Below are positions 41,471 through 51,000 of a stretch of DNA of 64,000 nucleotides, piece by piece (the first letter of the stretch is position 1; every line of letters begins with the position of its first letter). A model generated the notes under the pieces. It did not search any database and had not been told where the DNA came from. It saw nothing but the letters and a program-made list of their open reading frames with translations. The stretch lies in assembly GCA_017993715.1 (NCBI GenBank), contig JAGOME010000001.1:1-64000 (forward strand), given 5' to 3'. A program made the position numbers and the translations under genes. This stretch comes from Phycicoccus sp. (GTDB lineage Bacteria > Actinomycetota > Actinomycetes > Actinomycetales > Dermatophilaceae).

Positions 41471-42925
41471 ATGACGGTGCCGACGGTCGCCTCGTTGTCC
41501 GGAACGCTGGGCCACCACCTCCAGCCGGTCTGGGGGTCTGCCCTGCCCGACACCCCGGTCACCGGGATGCACATCAGCGAGCTGCTCGACCCGGCTGCCT
41601 ACCTCGAAGGTGGCGAGTTGCTGCTCACCACCGGTATCGCACTGCCGAGCACGCCCGCCGGATGTCGCCGCTACGTCGACGCCTTGCTCCGGTGCGGTGT
41701 CAGCGCCGTCGCCCTCGGCCTGGGGCCGGTGCATTCGAGCGTGCCCGAGGCCTTCAGCCAAGCCTGCGCGCTGGCCGGACTGCCGCTGCTGGTCGTGCCC
41801 GACCGCACACCCTTCCTGACGATCACCCGGGCCTTTTGGACCCAGCTGACGGTTTCGAGCACCCGCCAGTTGCTGGACGTGATCTCGGCCCATGGCGCCC
41901 TCGTCGATGCCTGCGCCTCGGCAGATCCCTGGGGGGGCGTGCTCGCGTGCCTGTCGAGCCGGCTAGACGGATGGGCCGCCGTCCTGGACAGCACCGGCTC
42001 GGCGACTCGGATCTACCCCGAGGGTTTCGCAGAGCCGAGCGAGCAGTTGGGCGTGGAGGTCGCCAGACTCAGCGCGGCCGGACGGCATTCGGCCGCGTCG
42101 TTCGTCACCCCAGGAGGCGCGGTGGTGGTGTTCCCGATCGCCGGTGAACGCGGCATTGTCGGTTTCCTGGCCGTCGGCACCGAGCGCCCGTTGGCAACCA
42201 CCCAGCGCACCGTCGTCCTTGCCGCGTGCCGGCTGCTCGGCGTGGCCTCGATGCGAGCCGGCGACGGACTCTCGATCGACGCCGCCCGCCGCCAGAGTGT
42301 GGCGCTGCTCATCCTGGACGGAGAGGTGACCGCGGCCGAACGCCTCGCCAGTCACTTCGCCCTCACCCCCCTGGGACGGGAATGCCGGGTGATGTCCCTG
42401 CGGGGCCAGGACGCCCACGCGCTGGACCTGGCCGTGCAGCGCTGGCGCCCGGGGGTTGTCGGGATGACCGGCCCGCGCTCAACCCTGGGCTATGTCCTGC
42501 CGGCGCCGCATCCCGGGCTGGACCTGCTGGTCGCCCACCTGCGCGAGCAGGACCCGGGCGTGCGAGGGCTGATCTCGGAGCTGGTCCGCATCGAGCGAGC
42601 GGGCTCGGCCCACCTGCGTCAGACCCTCCGGCTCGACACCCTGCAGCCAGGAGAGGTCGGACTGCCCCCCGAGCAGACCGATGACGAAGCCCTGGACCGC
42701 CGACTCGACGCTGTCGTCGCTGCCGGCCCGGCGCTCGTCGATGCCCTGGCGGCCTATCTGCGCGCCCACGGGCAATGGGCGCAGGGTGCCCGCGCCAGCG
42801 GGCTGCACCGCAACACCCTGCGCCACCGCGTCGACCGCGCCCAGGCCGCGCTCGGACTCGACCTGACCGACACCGACGTCTCCGCTCGCCTGTGGTTGCG
42901 GATGCGCCAGCGGGGACTGGCCTGA
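41471..42925 (+). CDS. PucR-family transcriptional regulator
   Basis: This 484-residue protein has the PucR N-terminal domain (VTGMHISELLDPAAYLEGGE, then LLLTTGIAL near residues 30-55), a GGDEF-like middle and the C-terminal helix-turn-helix (GLHRNTLRHRVDRAQAALGLDL). PucR-type activators control purine, 4-aminobutyrate and amino-acid catabolism. GabR-like members act with 4-aminobutyrate, which fits a nearby semialdehyde dehydrogenase and permease. ATG 41471 follows the cache gene stop by 2 nt, so GntR, cache and PucR genes form one tight regulatory operon. Confidence 0.9.
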   Translation: MTVPTVASLSGTLGHHLQPVWGSALPDTPVTGMHISELLDPAAYLEGGELLLTTGIALPSTPAGCRRYVDALLRCGVSAVALGLGPVHSSVPEAFSQACALAGLPLLVVPDRTPFLTITRAFWTQLTVSSTRQLLDVISAHGALVDACASADPWGGVLACLSSRLDGWAAVLDSTGSATRIYPEGFAEPSEQLGVEVARLSAAGRHSAASFVTPGGAVVVFPIAGERGIVGFLAVGTERPLATTQRTVVLAACRLLGVASMRAGDGLSIDAARRQSVALLILDGEVTAAERLASHFALTPLGRECRVMSLRGQDAHALDLAVQRWRPGVVGMTGPRSTLGYVLPAPHPGLDLLVAHLREQDPGVRGLISELVRIERAGSAHLRQTLRLDTLQPGEVGLPPEQTDDEALDRRLDAVVAAGPALVDALAAYLRAHGQWAQGARASGLHRNTLRHRVDRAQAALGLDLTDTDVSARLWLRMRQRGLA

Positions 42926-43105
42926 CGGGCCCCTTGGCAGCGCGCGACGCGGGTAAGGGTCAGACGCATGGCGGTCACGGTGGCGAGTCCTGGCGACGAC
43001 TCGTCCCCGCAGGGATCCACGATGCGAGCGCGCTGCATAGAGTGTGCTGCGGTGGGCCAGTTCAGTGGCTCACCGACCCGCTACGGACAGCGCCAGGAGG
43101 CCGCG

Positions 43106-44152
43106 ATGGCACGAGTGGGCGACGGCCGCCGCGCCACCCTCGAAGAGGTTGCACGCGAGGCCAAGGTGTCGCGCGCGACAGTCTCTCGCGTCGTCAACGG
43201 CTCCCCCAACGTGGACGCTGCCATGGCACGTCGAGTCCGGGCGGCCGCCGAGAAGCTCAACTACATTCCCAATCTGGCGGCCCGCAGCCTGATGACGCAG
43301 CGCACCGATACGGTCGCGCTCATCGCCAGCGAATCCCAGGACCGCGTCTTCGGTGACCCCTTCTTCGCCTCGGTCCTGCGCGGGGTCAGCCAAGGCCTTT
43401 CGGGCTCGGGCTGGCGGCTCATGCTGCTCATGGTCAGCACCGATGACGAGGTCCGCGATGCGACCCGCTACCTGCTGGGTGGACACGTCGATGGCGCCAT
43501 GCTGATCTCCGAGCACGGCGGCCACCCGATTGCCGCACCCCTGATCGAGGCCGGGGTGCCGGTCGTCATCGGTGGACGACCCATGGACCCGGCCGTCCGC
43601 GCCCCCTACGTCGACCACAACAACATCGGCGGCGCTGAGCTCGCCGCCCGCCACCTCCGGTCCCTCGGGCGCCAACGCATCGCGACGATCAGCGGGCCCC
43701 AGGACATGTCCGCAGGCGTCGACCGACTGACCGGCTTCGTGCGTTGCCTCGGGCCGGACTACGACCCCACGCTGGTCGAGGCGGGGGACTTCACCACCCA
43801 GTCCGGATCCGATGCCATGTCCCGCCTGCTAGAGCGCGCCCCCGACATCGACGCCGTCTTCGCGGCCTCGGACCTGATGGCGCTGGGGGCCTTACAGACG
43901 TTGCGCCGCGCCGGGCGGCGGGTCCCGGAGGACCTTGCCCTGGTGGGCTACGACGACATCGGCGTCGCCGCGGACGCGGTGCCGCCGCTGACCACGATCC
44001 GTCAGGAAACGACGGAGCAGGGGCGCCGCATGGCCGAACTCCTCACCCGGACCATCCACGGGAGAGCGCGCACTGACGGCATCCCCTCGGAGCAGGCCGG
44101 GCCGGAGGGCATCATTCTCCCTGTCGAACTGGTCATTCGCGAAACGGCCTAG
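43106..44152 (+). CDS. LacI-family repressor of the beta-glucan locus
   Basis: This 348-residue regulator has the LacI helix-turn-helix and hinge (TLEEVAREAKVSRATVSRVV, then PNLAARSLM) followed by a periplasmic-binding-protein-like effector domain (VALIASESQDRVFGDPFF; VGYDDIGVAADAVPPLTTIR). AGGAGG lies 5 nt before ATG 43106; the frame upstream is not family-like. GAGAGCGCTCTC palindromes before the GH16, phosphorylase and sugar-binding genes match the core of known CebR/BglR-type operators, so this protein probably represses all three until a short glucan binds. It lies 73 bp before the GH16 gene. Confidence 0.92.
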   Translation: MARVGDGRRATLEEVAREAKVSRATVSRVVNGSPNVDAAMARRVRAAAEKLNYIPNLAARSLMTQRTDTVALIASESQDRVFGDPFFASVLRGVSQGLSGSGWRLMLLMVSTDDEVRDATRYLLGGHVDGAMLISEHGGHPIAAPLIEAGVPVVIGGRPMDPAVRAPYVDHNNIGGAELAARHLRSLGRQRIATISGPQDMSAGVDRLTGFVRCLGPDYDPTLVEAGDFTTQSGSDAMSRLLERAPDIDAVFAASDLMALGALQTLRRAGRRVPEDLALVGYDDIGVAADAVPPLTTIRQETTEQGRRMAELLTRTIHGRARTDGIPSEQAGPEGIILPVELVIRETA

Positions 44153-44195
44153 CCCGATCCCTTGCGTGGGTCCCGGGCGGACTCCTAGTCTCAGG

Positions 44196-44207
44196 GAGAG
44201 CGCTCTC
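44196..44207. promoter_or_regulatory. LacI operator before the GH16 gene
   Basis: GAGAGCGCTCTC is a perfect 12-bp palindrome 19-30 bp upstream of the GH16 start codon. It has the central CG step that LacI-family repressors bend. It matches the sites at 51493 and 51636. Confidence 0.75.
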
Positions 44208-44225
44208 TCACCCAGGAGGTCACCG

Positions 44226-47200
44226 ATGATCTTGCGTCTCCGAACGCTGACGGCCACAGCCGCCGTCCTCACCCTGGCCGGAGTCGGCCTCGCCCAACCA
44301 GTCCTCGCCGCCGACCTGCCCTTGGTCGATGACTTCGAGGCACCCTTGGCCCAGGGCGCGGCCGGGTCGGTGCCGATCGGCTACTACCAAGCCCAGTCCC
44401 CCAACAGCACGCTGTCCTACCAGCAGGCCATTCCCGACCCGCAGGTCCCGGACCATGCTGCAGGTAACCAGGTTCTCTCCCTGACCGGCGACATCGATGC
44501 GTGGGGCGTTGTCGTCCACGCCTTCGAAGACTCAACGGTCACGAACTGGGTCACCCAGGACTGGAGCACGTACGCGGGCATGCAGTTCTGGTTCCGCGGC
44601 GAGGGTCAGGGCACCTCGATGTTCGTCGATGTGATCGACAACCGCCCCGCCGGGTCCACGACGGACAATGCCGAGCGCTGGTCCATCGCCTTCACCGACG
44701 ACACCGCCGGTTGGCGGCTCGTGCAACTCCCCTTCGATGCCTTCGCCCGCAAGGAGATCGGCAACGGAGCCCCCAACGACGGTTTCCAGCTGAACGCCGT
44801 CCACGGCTGGGCGATCGGATCCCTGGCCACGGGCGGGGCCAAGACGTTCGCGCTCGATGACGTCTCGACGTACGGCGTCGCACCCCCGCGGGCACTGACC
44901 GTGGGGTTCGACGGCGTTGACACCAGCGCCGTGGAGGGCAATGCCGCCACGGTGCGGGTGCGGCTGAGTACCACCTCGGAGTCCGCGGTGACCGCCAGGG
45001 TGAGGTCGACAACCGGCACCGCCCGCCCAGGGGTCGATTACACCCCGATCGACACGATCGTCTCGATCCCCGCAGGGAGCCGCGAGGCCACAGTCACCGT
45101 CCCGACGATCGACAACGGCTCCTTCCAGGGCGAACGCGGTGTCGTGCTCGAGCTCAGCGACGTCTCCGGAGCCGAGCTCGGACGGCCGCCACTGACGCGG
45201 GTCCTGGTGACCGACGACGAGAGCCGGCCCGCCGTCGAGGTGGCCGACTTCGAGGGGAGCTCACTGGCGTGGAGCCCCGCGGCCGGCACCACCGCCAGCG
45301 AGATCGTCGTCGCGCAGGACGAGGCCCTCGCCCAGGCGGGCCAGAGCGGACCCGAGGGAGTTCTGGAGCTCACCAAGGGACGCGGCCGGAGCCGGACGGC
45401 AGGGGTGCGCTTCCCCTCGATCCAGGACTGGAGTACCAATGCCGGTCTAAGCCTGTCGTACTACGGCCAGAACACCGGGCGGGACGTCTCCGTCCAGCTC
45501 GGTCAGGCGACGGCCGACCCCACCGCAGGCAACTCCCGTCGGTGGCGGCTGGTCTGGGCCGACGAGTTCAACGCCAAGCGCGGCTCCGCCCCCGACAGCA
45601 CCAAATGGACCAACGAAATCGGTGACGGGACGATCATCGGCAAGCCGGGCTGGGGCAACGACGAGCTGCAGTACTACACCGCGGGCTCCGCGAATGCCGC
45701 CCACGATGGCCGCGGCAACCTCGTCGTCACGACGAAGGAGAACACCGACCCGGATCTGATGTGCTACTACGGCCCCTGCAAGTACACGTCGGCGCGACTG
45801 GTCGGCCAGTACAAGGCCGAGTTTGAGTACGGGCGCATTGAGGCCAGGCTGCGGGTCCCGACCGGTGACGGAATCTGGCCGGCCTTTTGGGCCCTGGGCT
45901 CCGACATCTCGGTGAACCCGTGGCCCGCCTCAGGCGAGATCGACATCATGGAGAACGTCGGCCGCGATCCCAACGTCCTGTTCGGCACGATCCACGGACC
46001 GGGCTACTCCGGCGGGCAGTCCTACGGCGGCACCCACGATTTCGGCACCTCGATGAGCGACGCCTTCCACACGGTCGGTGTGACCTGGAGCCCCGAGCAC
46101 ATCGTGTGGACCATCGACGGGCAGGAGTTCCACGAGGCGATTCCTGCGAATGTCGCCCCGAACGACTGGGTCTTCGAGCACCCGTTCTTCCTGCTCATCA
46201 ACACGGCCGTCGGCGGCAACTTCGGTGGCCCCGTCAGTGAGGACACGGCATTCCCTCAGACATATGCCCTGGACTACGTCCGGGTCTACCAGGGTGACCG
46301 TGCCGAGCGGACCTACACCGCCACCTTCACCGACAACCAGGTGGGCTGGCAGCAGGTGACGATCCCGTTCGACAGCTTCACCCCGGACCGTCGCCGCGGG
46401 CCGGCCCTGGATCTGACGCGGATCTCGTCCCTGAGCATTGACGCGCCGGCCAAGGGTTCCAAGGTGGTTGCCGTGGACGACATCCGCCTGACCTGCGCGG
46501 CCACCACCACCGCCACGTCGACCGCTGACGCCGGCCCCGGCTCCTTGCGCAATGCCCTGGGTGCCGTCTGCGATGGCGGCCAGGTCAGCGTGTCCAGCGA
46601 GCTCGCGGGACAGACCATTGCCCTGAGCAGCCCGTTGTCGACCTCTGGCACCGTGTCGGTTGACGGCAACGGCGTCATCCTCGACGGTCAGGGACAGTCC
46701 CGGATTCTCGAGGTCACCCAGGGTGCGGACGTGTCCGTGAGCGAGGCGACGATGACTCACGGCTATGGCAGCGAGATCGGCGGCGCCATCATCAACAACG
46801 GCACCTTGCGGCTGACCGACGTCACCGTTGCCGACAATCTGGTCACGACGACCGGGAACGAATTCTGGAAGGGCGGCGGCGGCATTTACACGGGAGAGAA
46901 TGCCGTCCTCGAACTCACCCGGAGCTCGGTCGCCGACAACGCCGTCGACAATGGTCCCGGAGGTGGCCTCTACGGCTTCTTCGGGTCGAGCATCACGGTG
47001 TCGCAGAGCACGATCAGCGGCAACACCTCCTCTGACGTCGCCGGTGGGATCCGCAGCCTGGGATCACTGAATGTGTCGAACTCGACGATCAGCGGCAACA
47101 CGGCCACCGGGTGGCACGGCGGCGGCATCTTTGCCACCGACGGCACGGTCACGCTGAGCTACTCGACGGTGGCGGGCAACACATCACCGGCCGACACCGC

Positions 47201-47567
47201 TGGCGGGCTCTTTGTCGGGACCTTCGGTGAGTCGAGTGCGACGCTTGAACTGGACAGCTCGATTGTCGATGGCAACAGCGGAGCCCAGTGTCTGGCTGGA
47301 CACTATGGGGCGGGCGCTGTCGCACTGACCTCCCTCGGGCACAACGTGTTCGGCGACACCTCGTGCGGTCAGACCGCCACTGATGTGGTGGGCTCCGCGC
47401 TTCTGGGAGCGCTCGCCGACAACGGCGGGCCCACGCTGACGCTGCTGCCCGCCGCGGGTAGCCCGGCTGTCTCCCACGGCAACCCGGGCACGGCAGCGGC
47501 GCTCGACCAGCGCGGCATCGCCCGCGACGCGTCGCCGGACGCGGGATCGGTGGAGCGCACCTCGTAA
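44226..47567 (+). CDS. Secreted GH16 beta-1,3-glucanase with binding and beta-helix domains
   Basis: This 1113-residue exported enzyme cuts beta-1,3-glucans such as laminarin. AGGAGG precedes ATG 44226, and a signal peptide ends near residue 29 (QPVLA). Domains: a CBM11/CIA30-like sandwich (30-220); Calx-beta (222-332); a second CBM11-like sandwich whose two halves (339-437, 690-755) bracket the catalytic GH16 domain (438-688); and a C-terminal right-handed beta-helix with repeats such as ISGNTSSDVAGGIRS (755-1113). The GH16 active site GEIDIMENVG near 569-578 has the ExDxxE residues. A terminator follows at 47593. The LacI-type operator upstream implies induction by glucan. Confidence 0.92.
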   Translation: MILRLRTLTATAAVLTLAGVGLAQPVLAADLPLVDDFEAPLAQGAAGSVPIGYYQAQSPNSTLSYQQAIPDPQVPDHAAGNQVLSLTGDIDAWGVVVHAFEDSTVTNWVTQDWSTYAGMQFWFRGEGQGTSMFVDVIDNRPAGSTTDNAERWSIAFTDDTAGWRLVQLPFDAFARKEIGNGAPNDGFQLNAVHGWAIGSLATGGAKTFALDDVSTYGVAPPRALTVGFDGVDTSAVEGNAATVRVRLSTTSESAVTARVRSTTGTARPGVDYTPIDTIVSIPAGSREATVTVPTIDNGSFQGERGVVLELSDVSGAELGRPPLTRVLVTDDESRPAVEVADFEGSSLAWSPAAGTTASEIVVAQDEALAQAGQSGPEGVLELTKGRGRSRTAGVRFPSIQDWSTNAGLSLSYYGQNTGRDVSVQLGQATADPTAGNSRRWRLVWADEFNAKRGSAPDSTKWTNEIGDGTIIGKPGWGNDELQYYTAGSANAAHDGRGNLVVTTKENTDPDLMCYYGPCKYTSARLVGQYKAEFEYGRIEARLRVPTGDGIWPAFWALGSDISVNPWPASGEIDIMENVGRDPNVLFGTIHGPGYSGGQSYGGTHDFGTSMSDAFHTVGVTWSPEHIVWTIDGQEFHEAIPANVAPNDWVFEHPFFLLINTAVGGNFGGPVSEDTAFPQTYALDYVRVYQGDRAERTYTATFTDNQVGWQQVTIPFDSFTPDRRRGPALDLTRISSLSIDAPAKGSKVVAVDDIRLTCAATTTATSTADAGPGSLRNALGAVCDGGQVSVSSELAGQTIALSSPLSTSGTVSVDGNGVILDGQGQSRILEVTQGADVSVSEATMTHGYGSEIGGAIINNGTLRLTDVTVADNLVTTTGNEFWKGGGGIYTGENAVLELTRSSVADNAVDNGPGGGLYGFFGSSITVSQSTISGNTSSDVAGGIRSLGSLNVSNSTISGNTATGWHGGGIFATDGTVTLSYSTVAGNTSPADTAGGLFVGTFGESSATLELDSSIVDGNSGAQCLAGHYGAGAVALTSLGHNVFGDTSCGQTATDVVGSALLGALADNGGPTLTLLPAAGSPAVSHGNPGTAAALDQRGIARDASPDAGSVERTS

Positions 47568-47592
47568 GTCCTCGTTCGCGGGCACTCACCAG

Positions 47593-47638
47593 GAGGGGCT
47601 GACTGAGCCGGGTTCACACCCGACTCAGTCAGCCCCTC
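47593..47638 (+). terminator. Terminator after the GH16 gene
   Basis: GAGGGGCTGACTGAG and CTCAGTCAGCCCCTC form perfect 15-bp arms around a 16-base loop, 26 bp after the stop. It is the strongest hairpin in the window. Confidence 0.8.
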
Positions 47639-48063
47639 TCGCGTATCTCGGGACTCTCGGGCTCTCCGGACTCTCGGGACGACACCGCCGTCGAGCCCGA
47701 CGCCCGCCACCCAGGTGTGTCACGGCAGGGCAGGGTGGCGGTGAGTCGGGTGATGCACGGTGACGGGGTCTGGATCTCTCGAAGCACGGCCCGCAGAGCG
47801 CCGCGGGCACCTCACATGGCTCGCGTCAGCGTGGAGAGTCGGCCAGGTGGCCCACTCTCCGACGCCCCCAGATCAGCACAGACCGGCGGACGCGATCAGC
47901 TTGTTCCACAGGACGTCCGAAGCCGCGTCCGTCACCACCGGCGGTCGCGACGGCACGTCCGCCACCGCAGCCATGATCGGCCGGGGGTTCAGCGCCTCAG
48001 CGCTCACACCGGGACCGCCAACAGCCAATCCCCCACGTCGTGAGGGGCCCGGCCAACAGCCGC
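47639..48063. other. Non-coding stretch between convergent genes
   Basis: I see no gene in these 425 bases. Short open frames exist on both strands, but none has a ribosome-binding site, a family pattern or a plausible composition. A weak GGAGAGT/ACTCTCC hairpin near 47836-47862 is the only structure noticed. Confidence 0.5.
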
Positions 48064-51000
48064 TTACCCTCGCTCGGGGTCGGCGGGGTAGCTCACGGTC
48101 AGCTGCGCCACCTCACCCGAGCGGTGGATGATCTCGCGAACGATCGACACGGGCAGCTCCTGGCCCGGTACCACCTGGAGGCGGCCGTCCCGCCAATGGA
48201 CGATGATCCGCCTGTTGTGGCCTCCCGGCGAATAGATGACGGGGGTGCCGCACCACGTCAGTCCGAGTCCGCCCGCGGGGACGAGCAGCCCTCCGTCGGC
48301 ATTCTCACGGGCGGGGATCCTCCACGCGACGTCCGACGAGAGCCACTCCCGCGGGTCGACCCGCTCGGGGTCGAACCGGACTGCACCGGCCCGACAGCTC
48401 AGGCCGAGGTCACGCCATCGGATGACGATGTCTTCCTTGACCTGTCCGGTCATGCCCGGTTGCCGAGCCCCGTTGCCGGCTGGGGTGTGTGAATACGGGT
48501 CGATGGGGATGGCACCGGCCTGCTCAGGGCCCACCGAGACCAGGAGGCCGGCCCGTACCTCGTGCGCGGCGGCGGCCAGGACCTCGGCCTCGGCGGCGGC
48601 CTCGGGGTCCTCAGCGGCGGCATCGAGAGCACCGAGGATGGCATTGAGGTACTTGCTGACCATGTGCCAGTACACGCTGCCCAGGCCCTCGTAGGCGAAG
48701 AAGGTCCCCGCGCGCCCGGTGTAGGAGGAGTGGGTCACTGCCTCCTCGAAGGTCGCGAGGACCGCCTCCGCATCGCGGGAAACATCGGAGGCCCACGCGG
48801 GGTCATCGGCGAGCTCCTGCAGGATCCGTTCGACGTCCTGAGCGTTGCGCAGATCACCGCCGAAGTACCAGTAACCGTCCGCATCGCTGGCCACCAGCCG
48901 TCGATCGGAAGTCGCGATCAGGCGATGCAAGAGGGGCACGGCGTCGCCGCTGGGTGGCACCGCGGCCCGGCTCAAGAAGCCAGCCGGTGTGCGGTCGGGA
49001 TACAGCAGGAAGGTCCCCCGGTCCGGGGCCCACAGCGGGCTCGCTCGGACGGCAACGACGAGCGCAGCCGCCTGGGCAGGAGTCAGCGTGCCACTGCCCA
49101 GGACGGCGACCTGGCCCTCAAGCATCGGCCCGAGTCGGCGAACCTCCGGGGGATCGGCGCCCTCGGCGCCATCGACGAGGACCGCGTAGCTCGTGATGAG
49201 CCCGTCGGGTTGCCAGGCGCAGGCGAGGACATCATCGAGCCAGGCCCCTGCGGCGCGCAGCACCTCGCGCAGTCGGCCTACGTCGGCGGGGCGTCGACCC
49301 TGCACACTGGGTCCGTAGGCGCCTGCGCGCAGCGCGTCACCGATGTCACCCAGCGCACTCATGACGGCGTACCGGGTCGACGGGTCCCAGTCGCCAGCGC
49401 GCGCCGGGCCATCACCGAGGACGACGCCGAGCTGCTCGAGGGCCTGCGCCAAATGCTCGGCGAGCTCCACGCTGGCCACGCTGCCGTCGAGCTCGAGCAG
49501 GAGGTGGTCGACCTCCCGGACGAAAGCGGCCAGCTGCGCTGCCGTGACAACGGACAGGCCCCGGCCCACCAAGGCGTTGTTGGCGTCATTCCACTCGGGC
49601 CGCTGCGTCGTCATCCAGATGCCCGCCCCGGGGACGAGATTGACCAGCTTGGCGGTGACGATGAGCAGGAGCTTCTCGAGCAGACTCGCCCGCACGACCT
49701 GCTCCTCGCCGTCGTAGCGCAGCTTGCCCTCGGCGCCCCAGCGCTGCACCCTCTCCTGCGTGCGGGCAGCGGCTTCGTCGTCGAAGCGCACCATGTCCCC
49801 GACGCGGTCCAGGACCTCCCGCCACGGGGCCAGCCGATATGGGACGTCCGTATACACATAGTCGGGACGCACCAGCTCGCCCGATGTCCACGGGCCCAGC
49901 AGGTCGGCGCGCAGCCGCAGCAACTGGTGGAGGTAGACCACCTGGTGATCGGACCAGTAGCCGATGTTCGACCACGGATCGTCATGGTCCGGCACTTCCC
50001 AGTCGGGGCCCTCGGTCGCGAGGCGGTAGGGGTTGTAGCCGTCGACGGTCATGGCGTCCAGGACGTTCTGGATCATGGGGTCCAGGAGCGGCGGGAAGGA
50101 CAGCGCGAGCGCCTCCCAGTTCTGCAGGACATCCCGCCAGTTGCCCTCATACCGATGGATCGGGCGGCCGTGACCGTCGCGCACGGCGATCGAGAAGCGG
50201 TTCCACGGACGACTTGGGTCGCCGTGTCGGCGCGAGAAGGTCAGCGGGAGGTAGGCCCGCAAGAGTCGCCGCAAGTCGGGGTCACCCACCTGGGCAGCAT
50301 GGTCGGCAAGGCCGCCGATGGTCAGCACCTCGGGGAGCGTGGCAACGACATCGGCCCACTCCTGCGGGAGCGCGCCACGGCGCAGCTCCAGGAACGTCGC
50401 CACCTCGCGCGCAGTGATCGTCAGCCCCAACGGCGGCACTCCCCCGCGCAGGATATTGAAGACCGTGGTCGAGGTGTGATGGGCAGCGCTCACCGCATCC
50501 GCGCCCACCTGGAAGCCGTCGACCGAGGCGACGAGGTTGCTGAGTTGGGTTCGGGCAGAGTCGAATCCACGTGTGATGAGAGCGTCCCGCCCGGCGGTGT
50601 CCAGCTCCCCCAGCCGCGCCCGCCAGGTGGCGACCTGCGCGGCATCCAACCCGGTGTCGATCGCTATCCTCCAGGAGACTTCCTGGCCGGCCTTGAGGGT
50701 CACATCACCGGTGAGCCGGAATGCCGCCCGCTGCCCGCGCGTCGTCTGCGGGGCCACTCCGGTGGCCCGGGTCGACCGGGCAGGCGGGCGAATGTCGACC
50801 GTCAGCGCGACCGGGGCAGCGGCCCAGATCGCGCTGGCTCGCCACGACTCCGCCGGCTCGGCGAGATCGGTGAGCGCTGCGTTGAGCCGGGTCCAGACCA
50901 GACCTGAGCCCGGGTCCAGCTCGGTCAGCTTGTAGGCATCCAACAGGGTGGAGAGCTCGCGTTGGGTGCGCGCATCCGCCCCGGGGGGAAGCACGTTGAC

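Noticed and set aside
48562-50907. Open frame of about 781 codons opposite the large phosphorylase gene
   Set aside because: Mirrors the codon structure of the real gene, with no recognisable motif.
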